This document shows positions 35,143-44,656 of a DNA stretch of 64,000 bases, in pieces. The stretch is from NCBI GenBank assembly GCA_017640785.1, contig JAEPPZ010000003.1, forward strand, positions 239,998-303,997. Direction: 5' to 3'. A program made the position numbers and the translations under genes. Each line of letters begins with the position of its first letter. Within the stretch, counting starts at the first letter, position 1. The DNA comes from Balneola sp. (lineage in GTDB: Bacteria; Bacteroidota; Rhodothermia; Balneolales; Balneolaceae). Under the pieces are notes generated by a model. The model was not told where the DNA came from. It was given only the letters and a program-made list of their open reading frames with translations, and did no database searches.

Positions 35143-36432
35143 TTATTCGAAATCGGTCGTTAGTTTAAATCGTGCGATTCTGTTATTCCCTGTATCTGCT
35201 ACATATACGATAGTTCTGTAGTAAGCAACTCCACTTGGATTCATAAACTGCTTTGGACCTGCACCTTCGCCACCAAATGAAACAACTATTTTCTTGCTGT
35301 CTGCATCAGCTCCTACCGGAGGATTAACTCCTTCCTGTCCGTTAGATTGAAATTGATAAAGCGAGTCAGTTTCAGAATCAACAACAAAAATAAATGCATC
35401 GTCATCACCGGAAAATGCTATATCAGTAGGCATTTGAAATTTTCCGGGTTCATATAAAAACCCATTTGCCTGAGAAGTGTCCTGAGCAAGAAGTGACGAA
35501 TTTTGTTCAAATATTAGCCCATCAGTCGTTTCCACAGCATTTATCCAAAGCACTCTGAAATCAATATTTTGTGCCTGCGATGCCTGAGCAATCAAAAAGC
35601 TGCGATCGTCAGTTAACCGATCTCTTTGAGGCGGTGTTACAAATGAAGCTATAGAACTTAAACGAACAGCACTTCTAAGTGAAGGATTAGTTGGATTCAA
35701 CGTAGTGATCTGACGAACATTTGTCATTTTATTTGTAGGAACGCCGTTTTCTTCAATTCTCGCGAACTCAAGAACTGTATTATCAGGCGCTGCGATTTGA
35801 TTGGTATTATTCTGGGGACCTCTTCGGGATATGTAAACAGAATTATCAGCTAAAATTGTTAAGCCTGTAATTTCTACGTTTTCATAATTATTTGATGATC
35901 CTTTATTCAGTCTGGCATTTTGCGCTGCCGAAGTACTTAAGCTGGCATCGTCAAAAGGAAAAATGAGTGTATCAACAAATTGAATATCCCCTGCCCCATT
36001 CATGTTCTTGATCTTAAACACCGCAGGAAGATTGAACGTAGTTGGTGTTCCGTTTTTGTCAATCGTTGTATCAATTCGTGCTGAAACATAAACGTTCAAT
36101 AAACGATCCTGAGTTACCGCATTAGCTCCTTGCAATTGTATAGTCCTTCTTGGTGAAAGATCCGCTCTGTCAAGCAAATGAACTCCTTCATTATCTGTCA
36201 CATACACAAAAGTATCAAAACCGATATGCACGTCATTTGGCGCATCAAACTCTCCCCAGAAAGGAAGTACGGGAGCATAGCCATCAACATTTTCAAGACG
36301 TGGATCTATTTTACCTTCGTCGAAAATTTCTTCATTTGTTTCGTCATTCTTGGAACCAAAGATACTGTCACAACCTACTCCTGCAACAACAAAAAGTGCT
36401 AATAAAAATCCTAATTTCTTCATTGCTCTCAT
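35143..36432 (-). CDS. NHL-type beta-propeller lipoprotein
   Basis: A 429-residue secreted lipoprotein. The signal peptide contains the lipobox VAGVGC (Cys21 from this ATG; a second ATG at 36423 is possible). The mature protein is beta-rich and has propeller-like repeats; the last is recognisably NHL: GGEGAGPKQFMNPSGVAYYR, then VYVADTGNNRIARFKL. DVHIGFDTFVYVTDNEGVHL and KFQMPTDIAFSGDDDAFIFV are earlier blades. Its start overlaps the PorV-like gene by 4 bp (ATGA), so it is translationally coupled to it. The ligand or partner is unknown; propellers often serve as protein-binding surfaces. Confidence 0.85.
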   Translation of the reverse strand: MRAMKKLGFLLALFVVAGVGCDSIFGSKNDETNEEIFDEGKIDPRLENVDGYAPVLPFWGEFDAPNDVHIGFDTFVYVTDNEGVHLLDRADLSPRRTIQLQGANAVTQDRLLNVYVSARIDTTIDKNGTPTTFNLPAVFKIKNMNGAGDIQFVDTLIFPFDDASLSTSAAQNARLNKGSSNNYENVEITGLTILADNSVYISRRGPQNNTNQIAAPDNTVLEFARIEENGVPTNKMTNVRQITTLNPTNPSLRSAVRLSSIASFVTPPQRDRLTDDRSFLIAQASQAQNIDFRVLWINAVETTDGLIFEQNSSLLAQDTSQANGFLYEPGKFQMPTDIAFSGDDDAFIFVVDSETDSLYQFQSNGQEGVNPPVGADADSKKIVVSFGGEGAGPKQFMNPSGVAYYRTIVYVADTGNNRIARFKLTTDFE

Positions 36433-37430
36433 AAACTAAATCCTAACGAAATTCTGTGTATTGTTCCTAAACGATCAAAATTAGTAAAGCCATAATCTGC
36501 TTTAAGTGTTTTCCCTGAAAAAGGCACTTTAATCCCTGCTCCAAAACTTGGGAGAATTCTTTCTTCATTTCCAAATTCATACCCGGCTCTGAAAAAGAAC
36601 TGATCCATAAAACTATATTCACCACCAATATTCAGTTCTTCTGAATTATCACTTGGGTTATTGATCTGAGCTGTTACTACAAGTTTGTTCTGTTCTGTTT
36701 CGTATAGATCGTAAGCAGCGGCAATAATAAATCGTGTAGGCAATGAAAGTTCACTTTCAGGTTCCTGTGTAACTTCTCCATCTGGCGATGAATTTGTTAC
36801 TTCTCCATCAGGAGATGCTTCAAAACCGAAATTATTAACGCTCACACCAAATCTCAATCCTGTATCACCAACGTCGTATGAAAAACCAAAATCAATGGCC
36901 CCTGTTTGATACGTTATATCATAGAAATTCAGATAATAGTATCTGAGGGTTATCCCGTAACTAAAAAGATCCGTGATCTTGTGAGAGCCTGTTAGTCCTG
37001 CTGAAAGGTGATGAGTTCTGAAAGTACGTCCATCGCCAAACGGTTGTGTTTCAGTTGTTACTTTCTGATCTCCTGAAGTGAAATACTGAACCGAACCACC
37101 AATAGCGAAATCATTGTATTTATGGATATAGCTGAAATACTGTTGGCTGGTTTCAACTAAATAAGAGGTGTGGGAAAGGTTTGCAAACGAAGTACCTATC
37201 TTTGAAGCCATTGCCGGGTTCCAGTACAAGCTGGATCCATCTGTAGCATCAGCCATGTTGGAATTTCCCATTCCTGCACTTCTTGCATCCACTGTAATTT
37301 TCGTGAACTGAAAGCCTTCAGTTCCCGATCGGTCATCTCCATAGGATGTTTGACCAAATGTTTGCGCACCGGGATATAAGATCAATCCGGCTATAAAAAA
37401 CGAAATAAGTTTAGAGTAATTTTTCATCAA
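36429..37430 (-). CDS. PorV/PorQ-like outer membrane beta-barrel
   Basis: A 333-residue outer-membrane barrel. Signal peptide about 1-26, then the family landmark DARSAGMGNSNMADATDG followed by YWNPAMASK near residues 50-80 and alternating beta strands to the terminal FDRLGTIHRISLGFSL. The PorV family (with PorQ/LptO) serves the type IX secretion system as a shuttle for cargo proteins. Many genomes carry several PorV-like paralogues; whether this is the true PorV is not decided here. It overlaps its neighbours by 4 bp on both sides, between the TonB receptor and the propeller lipoprotein. Confidence 0.88.
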   Translation of the reverse strand: MMKNYSKLISFFIAGLILYPGAQTFGQTSYGDDRSGTEGFQFTKITVDARSAGMGNSNMADATDGSSLYWNPAMASKIGTSFANLSHTSYLVETSQQYFSYIHKYNDFAIGGSVQYFTSGDQKVTTETQPFGDGRTFRTHHLSAGLTGSHKITDLFSYGITLRYYYLNFYDITYQTGAIDFGFSYDVGDTGLRFGVSVNNFGFEASPDGEVTNSSPDGEVTQEPESELSLPTRFIIAAAYDLYETEQNKLVVTAQINNPSDNSEELNIGGEYSFMDQFFFRAGYEFGNEERILPSFGAGIKVPFSGKTLKADYGFTNFDRLGTIHRISLGFSL

Positions 37431-40381
37431 AAGTTGATTGAAAGGCCAAAGACAATATGTCTTTGTTGTAAAAAGTTTGCTGGGTTTTCGTAGCGTGGTA
37501 ATCCGTTGTCTGTTGGATCTAAATATCTTGGATCACGTACACTATTTGGCACATCGTATGATCTGTCATCACGTAGTGCTACTAATTCGGACTGGTCACT
37601 TGGGTAGGTTTTATAACCTTCACCTGTTACCGGGTTTATTACAACCGCGCTTTTGTTATTCAGGAAGTTTGAAATCTCAAGGAAGGTTGAAATTCGGGTT
37701 TCTCCGATTGTGAACCATTTCTGCAGATTGAAATCCATATAAAACCAGGCCGGACCAACTTCACTATATCTTTGCGCGGGGTCATCAACCTGCTCATAAA
37801 TTGGTCTCCAGTTTTCTTCTCCGCTTATAGGGTTTCTTTCGGTACCAACTCTTTCATAAGGAGTATACCGTGCTCCGCTTCTCCATACCGCGGAAAGAAA
37901 TATCTGAAAGTTATTTAACACAGGACTGTCTAATATTCCTTTTTCTCTTGCATGAGTAAAAGTAACGTTTCCTTTTATGTCAAAAGGTCTATCCCAGGCA
38001 AGAGGGGTCTCAATATTATTTCCAATGTTCTGGCTTCCGGAAATTCCACTCAGATTATCATCATTGGTAGAACTCAACCCTTCTGCACGGCTATAGGTTA
38101 CTGAAACCTGCCCTCTTAAAAGATCCATATATCTCTTCAGATAAGAGATTTCAACACCACGAGATCTTGCATAATCTCCATTTATTCTGAATGCCTTGGT
38201 AACAGGTCTGCCGTCAACATCATTTACCCGGATACTTTGTGAAGTAACAAAATCGTATTTATCTCTCCAGAATGCAGAAATATTCAATGCATCATTTGAT
38301 GTGATCTGATTTCTAAGACCGATCTCATACGAGATGTCCACTTCTCTGTTAAGATTTGGATTTCCTAAACTTGGGAGATCAGACTGATCCTGAAAGAATG
38401 GATCTAAACCTGCATATACAAAACTCGGGTGAGGGATTCTCGCTGAATGCCCGTAGTTAAAGAACAATACCTGATTCTCTCTTACAGGGAAAGACACATT
38501 AATTTTAGGTAAGAATATAAATTTATATCTCAGGCCAAGTATTTCTTTACTGTCTTTCTGATATTCTTCTGCAACGAATGTTGGGATCGTTGAAAATACA
38601 TCAGGATCAAGCGCTTCTTCCACTCGTTCATCAACATATCTTCCGGGAGCCCAATATTCGAATCTACCACCAATATTCGCAATCAATCCGTTGTAACGAA
38701 TTTTATCCGTAATAAATAACGCTCCTCTTTTTGGCTTTACTCTCCAGGCATCAAAATTTTCTCCGACTCTGAAAGTCTCGGAAACCGTATTGTCATCTAT
38801 TCTGATTGGAGCTCCTATCCAGGGGCGGGTAATGTCAATCCACTGATAATCATTGAATTTTGACTCAAAACCTATTACCAACTGATTATCTTGTCCACCA
38901 AATAACTTAGTGTAACTCGATCTTACTGTAATTTCTTCAGCAAAATGATCATGCCACAGCGTTGCAATTCCACCGTTGTTAAAATATCCGGGGCCTGCTA
39001 ATATATAAGTGAAATCATCTGTTCCTTCAAATTCATCGCCCGGAAAAGTCACAATACTTTCAGGGTCAAACTCACCATCTACAATATCAGGTCTCCAATT
39101 TCTACCATTAGCATCTGCTCTCAGTTGAGTAAATAATCTACTTACCTGAACTTCATAAAAAGAAGAAGTCGAAAGTGTTTGAGTCCATTTTAAATATGAT
39201 AGGTTTGAATCATGCGTATATGTATTGGCATTGTCCAAAAACCCATTCGAAAATGCAAACTGGAAACCGGGCTGAACCTGAGTGTCAGCACCTGTAATTT
39301 GAAGCATTCTGGTGTTTTGATTGATCGTAAGAGATCGCTGATAAGCCGCCTGCAACCTCACTCCGGGTTTTATGTTGTAGGTAAGTTTCATCATACCATT
39401 CCAGCGATTTCCCTGGCGGGGTGACCAAAAATCAGAACCTACGATAGAAGACTGGATCTGATCGGCTGATAATTTGGTATATCCATCTTCTAAGGCAACT
39501 TGAGCTGTAGCATAAAAAGTGATTTTTCCAGGCAGATCAAGTCCCAGCTTTGGTAATATTTTCTCCGCAAGAATTCCGGGTCCACCAATGCTTAATTCGT
39601 AAACATCCTGGAAATAATTAGCTTGATGGTCCATTACGTTGGAACCGAAATTATCTCTTTTGTGTGAAAAACTTCCTTCGTAATTATCTCCACCGTTTCT
39701 GGTTTTTACGGAAACTACACCTGAAGTAACATCTCCGTATTCAGCTCCAACACCTCCGGTTATTACTTCAATATTACTGAATGAATTTGCTCCAAGATCA
39801 AGACCGAAGCCTGTTCCGGCTAAAGGATCCTGAGCTGAAACGCCGTCAACTACATATCCGGTTTCATAAGCACGTCCACCTTTAATGTATAAACCTGTTG
39901 GATCTTTAATTACACCGGATTGCAACGAAACTGCATCCTCTACCTTTCTTACAGGAGCTGCTTCAATATCTTTTCTTGAAATAGTTGAAGAAGTGGTTGA
40001 TTTCTCTACATCAAATATAGGACGCTCTCCGATTACAACTATTTCTTCTCCGGAAGTCAAAACTTTAGGCTTTAATTTGTAATTAAGCTCCGTAGTCTCC
40101 CCTGCTTCAACTTTGATTCCTGTTAAAAGTACTGTTTCGAACCCGATGTATGTGATTCTTACAGAATATTCTCCCGGGCGAATCTTATCAATTTCATAAT
40201 CTCCATCAATACCGGTAGCTGTACCAAAGCTAGTTCCTGTAATAAGTACCGTTGCGCCAATTAAGGTTTCTCCGGTTTCAGCATCGGTAATTATTCCTTT
40301 AATTCCACCGGTTTGTGCAAAAGCAGTAGAACTTGTAAGTATTATAAATAAGGCTATAAATAAACTTTGTATTCTTTTCAT
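37427..40381 (-). CDS. TonB-dependent receptor with N-terminal regulatory-like domain
   Basis: A 984-residue outer-membrane receptor. Signal peptide (1-22, ending AFAQ), a carboxypeptidase-D-like beta domain (about 24-105: IKGIITDAETGETLIGATVL), the plug (RKDIEAAPVRKVEDAVSLQ, IKGGRAYETGYVVDGVSAQDP, SGVVSVKTRNGGD), then a barrel ending LQQRHIVFGLSINF. It lacks the SusC plug signature and has no SusD partner, so it is a separate receptor type. It starts 4 bp after the FN3-like lipoprotein and overlaps the PorV-like gene, suggesting a joint complex. Substrate unknown. Confidence 0.93.
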   Translation of the reverse strand: MKRIQSLFIALFIILTSSTAFAQTGGIKGIITDAETGETLIGATVLITGTSFGTATGIDGDYEIDKIRPGEYSVRITYIGFETVLLTGIKVEAGETTELNYKLKPKVLTSGEEIVVIGERPIFDVEKSTTSSTISRKDIEAAPVRKVEDAVSLQSGVIKDPTGLYIKGGRAYETGYVVDGVSAQDPLAGTGFGLDLGANSFSNIEVITGGVGAEYGDVTSGVVSVKTRNGGDNYEGSFSHKRDNFGSNVMDHQANYFQDVYELSIGGPGILAEKILPKLGLDLPGKITFYATAQVALEDGYTKLSADQIQSSIVGSDFWSPRQGNRWNGMMKLTYNIKPGVRLQAAYQRSLTINQNTRMLQITGADTQVQPGFQFAFSNGFLDNANTYTHDSNLSYLKWTQTLSTSSFYEVQVSRLFTQLRADANGRNWRPDIVDGEFDPESIVTFPGDEFEGTDDFTYILAGPGYFNNGGIATLWHDHFAEEITVRSSYTKLFGGQDNQLVIGFESKFNDYQWIDITRPWIGAPIRIDDNTVSETFRVGENFDAWRVKPKRGALFITDKIRYNGLIANIGGRFEYWAPGRYVDERVEEALDPDVFSTIPTFVAEEYQKDSKEILGLRYKFIFLPKINVSFPVRENQVLFFNYGHSARIPHPSFVYAGLDPFFQDQSDLPSLGNPNLNREVDISYEIGLRNQITSNDALNISAFWRDKYDFVTSQSIRVNDVDGRPVTKAFRINGDYARSRGVEISYLKRYMDLLRGQVSVTYSRAEGLSSTNDDNLSGISGSQNIGNNIETPLAWDRPFDIKGNVTFTHAREKGILDSPVLNNFQIFLSAVWRSGARYTPYERVGTERNPISGEENWRPIYEQVDDPAQRYSEVGPAWFYMDFNLQKWFTIGETRISTFLEISNFLNNKSAVVINPVTGEGYKTYPSDQSELVALRDDRSYDVPNSVRDPRYLDPTDNGLPRYENPANFLQQRHIVFGLSINF

Positions 40382-40385
40382 AATT

Positions 40386-41894
40386 CTATTGTTTAAAGCC
40401 CAAGCGATCTATAACAACTTCTTGAATCATATCGCTGATATTGTTGTTGCCGTTTAGATTTGACAAATCAAGGCTAAAGTAAATAAGGTTGCCTTCAGCA
40501 TTTTCAATAGTAACAAACTGATAACCATTATAAGGACGAACACCACCTGTAGCTGTTCTTCTAACAAAATTAGCCTGATATAAACTTTTACTGCCATTTA
40601 CTCCTTTTAGAGGAAACACCCCACTTAAAGCAAAGGAACCTGATTCGACTTTTAAAGTATTCGATATTGACACATCTGTTGGGGTTACTAAAGAATCTTC
40701 CAATATCAGAAATTGCCCTGTTTGAATTGAATCCACTGGTAAAAAGTTAAAAACGGGATCTCCTCTATCTAAATTCTTCATCGGAATATTTACAAACGAA
40801 GTTCCACCGTTATCAAAAAATTCATCTAATATTTCCTGAGCGTATGTGATATTTCTATCCAGGTCATTTGATATCCAGTATACATGATCCCATTTAGAAA
40901 GTGTCTTTATTAAAGTCGGGTCAATTACTGTAGGAAATGCGCTGGAAAGAGCTACTTTATCCTGAGAAACTTCTCCATCATTTATTATCCAAATATCCGG
41001 TGAAATTCCGTTTTGTTGTAATAAATCTAAGTGAAATTGTTGCCTGCTTGATGAGCTTGGCCCTGAGAAATCATTTAAGAACAAAGTATTGGATGTTTGC
41101 TCTTTTATATACCAAGACAAAGAATCTATTTCACTAGCCGAGCCTGCGGCATCTACTGCTCTTACATAAAATGTGTTTCGGGCTCCTACATTAACAGGAA
41201 TTGTTAAATTTTCTCCATTTATTTGCAGTGTAGAATAACTTCTTCCCAGAAAAACCTGAGCATCGCGGGTTCCAGCTGTAGTATTATCCACTTCAAGAGA
41301 GATAAACAGTTGGCCATCATCATCTTCTGTAAAAGGGATTTCAGTCCATCCATTAACTGTATCATTAATGGCGATTTCTGTGCTTTCAAGATTTAAAAGA
41401 CCGTCAGGATCACTGAAACTCCATCCAAAACTTGAAACCGAAAATAATGTATCAGGTGGTGATTGATTAGAATTGATCGATACCTGAGGTGTAGAATTCA
41501 CTATTGGATATACCAATGATGCTCCTACCGGATCTGCCAGTCCTTTATCATCAACCGCTCTTACCTTGAATAAAACATCATCTGTTTGTTGACCGGAAGT
41601 AATTGGGAGAATAAAAACGCTATCTGTTTTAGTGGTAAAAGTGAAATTACCTTCTGATGTATCATTGATAGCGTATTCAAAACCTGCAACGAATCCATCA
41701 GGATCATTACCGAACCAAGAAATGTGAATTTGGCTGGACAAACGAAAATCACTTCCGCGATTTATCCTTTCTACAGTCAAATTTGTTGAAGGTGGTTGGT
41801 TTTCTGCAAGTTCTCCACTTATAGTGTCTCCACATCCGTTTATATAAAAGGACGTTAAAAATAAAGTGAGAATTAAAAGTACGTGTGTTTTCAA
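40386..41894 (-). CDS. Fibronectin-III-like surface lipoprotein
   Basis: A 502-residue lipoprotein (lipobox YINGC, Cys21). It begins with beta domains resembling fibronectin III-type modules: SSQIHISWFGNDPDGFVAGF, then a related SVSSFGWSFSDPDGLLNLES, separated by about 100 residues, and a domain with VDAAGSASEIDSLSWYI. The last 200 residues form a different, mixed alpha/beta domain (NPFG-free, RDPVFNF-type), reminiscent of a ThuA/GATase-like fold only loosely. No function is recognised. It is followed after 4 bp by the TonB receptor gene and is likely to be a partner of it. A terminator-like hairpin lies just upstream. Confidence 0.78.
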   Translation of the reverse strand: MKTHVLLILTLFLTSFYINGCGDTISGELAENQPPSTNLTVERINRGSDFRLSSQIHISWFGNDPDGFVAGFEYAINDTSEGNFTFTTKTDSVFILPITSGQQTDDVLFKVRAVDDKGLADPVGASLVYPIVNSTPQVSINSNQSPPDTLFSVSSFGWSFSDPDGLLNLESTEIAINDTVNGWTEIPFTEDDDGQLFISLEVDNTTAGTRDAQVFLGRSYSTLQINGENLTIPVNVGARNTFYVRAVDAAGSASEIDSLSWYIKEQTSNTLFLNDFSGPSSSSRQQFHLDLLQQNGISPDIWIINDGEVSQDKVALSSAFPTVIDPTLIKTLSKWDHVYWISNDLDRNITYAQEILDEFFDNGGTSFVNIPMKNLDRGDPVFNFLPVDSIQTGQFLILEDSLVTPTDVSISNTLKVESGSFALSGVFPLKGVNGSKSLYQANFVRRTATGGVRPYNGYQFVTIENAEGNLIYFSLDLSNLNGNNNISDMIQEVVIDRLGFKQ

Positions 41895-41907
41895 GAGATA
41901 AATTATT

Positions 41908-41943
41908 AAAAAAGAAAGGAGCCACCTTAAACAAGGCAGCTCC
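41908..41943 (-). terminator. Terminator inside the surface gene cluster
   Basis: On the minus strand GGAGC(tg)CCTT, a 4-nt loop, AAGG(tg)GCTCC, then a T-rich run; plus-strand arms are 41918-41928 and 41933-41943. It follows the 895-residue sorted protein and precedes the FN3-like lipoprotein, splitting the cluster into two transcription units or attenuating the second. Confidence 0.75.
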
Positions 41944-41957
41944 GTTTCAAAATATAC

Positions 41958-44645
41958 TTATTTGATCAATAGCATTTTCTTAGTGCTAGTGAATGAACCT
42001 GCCTGAATTCTATAAATGTACATTCCACTTGATAGATTACTTGCATCAAATGGTACTACATGGAATCCGGAAGTCATTTTTTCGTTGATCAATGTGTTTA
42101 CTTTTTGTCCCAACATGTTATAAATAGTAAGTGTCACATCTGCCGTTTTAGGTAGTGCGAATTTAATATTTGTTGTTGGGTTAAAAGGGTTCGGATAGTT
42201 TTGCTCTAAAGCAAAAGTGTTAGGTGTTCCTTCTTCAAAATCGTTTGAAGTAAGCAATCCTCTTTCCAAAGTAACAACTCTGAACATTGCTGAAAAGTCA
42301 TCAAAAAATGACGTTCTAACTTGCAGAGTATCTGAACCATCAGATACTACTACAGTCCATAAGAAATCAGCTGACTGTCCAACATCTAGTCCCTGAGCAA
42401 CGAGTGCTGCATCGATTGCTTCAAAAGTTGGAGATGAAGCATTCACAGTACCATCAGAATTCGATTCAAGATCTAAAAGAACTGAGGTAGTGTCGTTGCT
42501 ATAAAGTCTCCACCCATAAGTTACATCGTCTCCATCGTAATCTGTCGTTGAGTTCCATGTAAACTCAATGGTCTCCGTATCAACTACAATATTTGCGCTG
42601 TCAGCAGGTCCGGTTAAAGAGAAGTCTAATAATGGTTTGAATGAGTTATTATCATCAGTAATTAGATCTGCGGCAGTTCTAGGGTGGAATTTAGGAGCTC
42701 CGAAAGAAGCAGCAACCACAGCATAAGCATCCATAGTTTTGCCTTCTCGTACTGACTCGTTATAATCTCCTCTTGCCTGAGTGTTACCTACAACAGTTGA
42801 CCTGATATCTTCATTAAAGATGGCGCCATTTGAAGAATCAGCATCAGTGTTCTGCATAGTATACTCACCAAAAGAACCTCTTGCAGTAAGTTGAACATCT
42901 TCGAACTTAACAAGCATGCCTTCATAGTTTTCAAGCTCTCCACCATTTTGCAGAGCCTGAACTGTATCAGTACTTATCACAGGTATTACCTGATCGAGAT
43001 CATTACCTGAAGAATTAACAGTAAATTCAAGATTTACAAGCTGAGTTAAAGTTAAAGAGTTACTTGCAACTTCAGCTTCAGCAACTTCAGCAGATGTTAC
43101 TGTAATAGAATCTCCTTTAACTAATGCTTGTGTTGCAGAAGTTCTTTCTAAGAAAATTCCACTCCAAGCGGCCGCTGCTTCCTGAAGAATAATTACTCCA
43201 TCAGAATTATCAGAAACAATAATTCCTGAGATATCAACAGGTAATTGACCTGCACCTTCAAGTGGGCTTGCGCCTGCTTTTCCATCAGCTGTTGTTTGAA
43301 TCACAGCAATAGAATTGATTGGCTCATCCTGTACAAAGAAACCATAGTTTCCGGAAATAGGATCTCTACCGGTTAAACCTTCGCTGTCAGTAGCTTCAAA
43401 ATAAAATGAAACGGGACTGAAGTTATCGAAAGTAGGCAATGTATATTCATAAGTACTACCAGTTGAATTTGTCATTGCAGCAGTTATAGTAGTGTCTCCA
43501 TCTGAGTACACGATATTTGCAGATGTAACAGTAGAAGCGCCATCAGCAGTAATATCAACGCTCACAGTAACAGCATCAGATGAGGTTACAGTAGAGTCAG
43601 ATAGAGCAGCATTACTGAAACTTGGAGGAAGACCTACAACTATAACATCACTTGGCCAATTTAGAGTTTCACCATTACAAAGTTCTCCATCCACACATCT
43701 TAGTGGCTCTCCTGAGTCATCATCGGTTGTCCAAAGCACACCATCTTCAAACGGACTCATGCTCCATGAAATTTGGTTTGCAGGAACCGTTCCATCAGGA
43801 TCATCACCTTGGAGATTTAAGAAACCACTTACATTTACAACAGCGCCCGCCACAGGTGGCTCAAAGTTGCCATCAGATCCATCTTCAAGACCCGGCAATC
43901 TTCTGTAATTCCAACCCGGCAAATATCCTAAGCCTCTGTCATTTCTAAAACGAAGAGAGATATCATACATGTAAATTCTTGAACCATTTTGATTTAATGC
44001 CCAATCAACTCTGCTTCCAACCGAAATATTACTTACTGTCGCTCCTGTTATTTTTGCATAAGCGTTGTTGTACTTTTGATAGCTCTCAATGTCCATCTGA
44101 AAAGTGCCATCGCCATTTGCAGTAACAAGCTCATCTACAGTTACTTCCCACGGTTCTAGCAATTCAGCATATTGCGGAAAGTTAATAGATGTAGTTCCTT
44201 GGAGAGAAGCTTCATCAGCTGTCATTTGAACCGTTGAGTTAAAGAATGTCATACGTCCTACAAAAGTAACTACATCACCTCTCTGGAAACCCTCTAGTAT
44301 TTCGTAATCACTCTCTACAATTTGAATCGACATTCCTGCTCTACCCTGAGTTACAGCAGCAGTATCAGTAATGAAAACATGTATTCTTCCAATGTCATCA
44401 ATTTCGCCATCGCTGTTAGTATCATTAGGTGTTGCATTACCTGATGTTTTCGGGTTTGAAACTATTACACCGGTATAAGTTACAGTAACACCGTTTAAAG
44501 GGTGTGCTTGTAAAGCATTCTGAGAATACTCCGTAAGTCCATCGTACGTGTTTAGCTCTCTTACAGAAACTGTGTCTTGAGCTTGCGCGAACACCGGCAA
44601 GACTACTAACATAGCAACTGCAAAAAATTGTATCAGTTTTTTCAT
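41958..44645 (-). CDS. T9SS-sorted multidomain surface protein
   Basis: An 895-residue exported protein. Signal peptide (1-22, ending FAQAQ), then at least two OB-fold-like modules that begin VTYTGVIVSNPKTSG (about 50-200) and VDISGIIVSDNSDGVIIL (about 470-640), similar to DUF5689/OB modules found in secreted nuclease-associated proteins, separated by beta-sandwich modules. The C-terminal 80 residues are a sorting domain with LEQNYPNPFNPTTNIKFALP and end KKMLLIK. No nuclease motif is visible in it. It starts 11 bp after the 700-residue protein, and a terminator follows. Confidence 0.85.
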   Translation of the reverse strand: MKKLIQFFAVAMLVVLPVFAQAQDTVSVRELNTYDGLTEYSQNALQAHPLNGVTVTYTGVIVSNPKTSGNATPNDTNSDGEIDDIGRIHVFITDTAAVTQGRAGMSIQIVESDYEILEGFQRGDVVTFVGRMTFFNSTVQMTADEASLQGTTSINFPQYAELLEPWEVTVDELVTANGDGTFQMDIESYQKYNNAYAKITGATVSNISVGSRVDWALNQNGSRIYMYDISLRFRNDRGLGYLPGWNYRRLPGLEDGSDGNFEPPVAGAVVNVSGFLNLQGDDPDGTVPANQISWSMSPFEDGVLWTTDDDSGEPLRCVDGELCNGETLNWPSDVIVVGLPPSFSNAALSDSTVTSSDAVTVSVDITADGASTVTSANIVYSDGDTTITAAMTNSTGSTYEYTLPTFDNFSPVSFYFEATDSEGLTGRDPISGNYGFFVQDEPINSIAVIQTTADGKAGASPLEGAGQLPVDISGIIVSDNSDGVIILQEAAAAWSGIFLERTSATQALVKGDSITVTSAEVAEAEVASNSLTLTQLVNLEFTVNSSGNDLDQVIPVISTDTVQALQNGGELENYEGMLVKFEDVQLTARGSFGEYTMQNTDADSSNGAIFNEDIRSTVVGNTQARGDYNESVREGKTMDAYAVVAASFGAPKFHPRTAADLITDDNNSFKPLLDFSLTGPADSANIVVDTETIEFTWNSTTDYDGDDVTYGWRLYSNDTTSVLLDLESNSDGTVNASSPTFEAIDAALVAQGLDVGQSADFLWTVVVSDGSDTLQVRTSFFDDFSAMFRVVTLERGLLTSNDFEEGTPNTFALEQNYPNPFNPTTNIKFALPKTADVTLTIYNMLGQKVNTLINEKMTSGFHVVPFDASNLSSGMYIYRIQAGSFTSTKKMLLIK

Positions 44646-44656
44646 AGTAATAAGTA

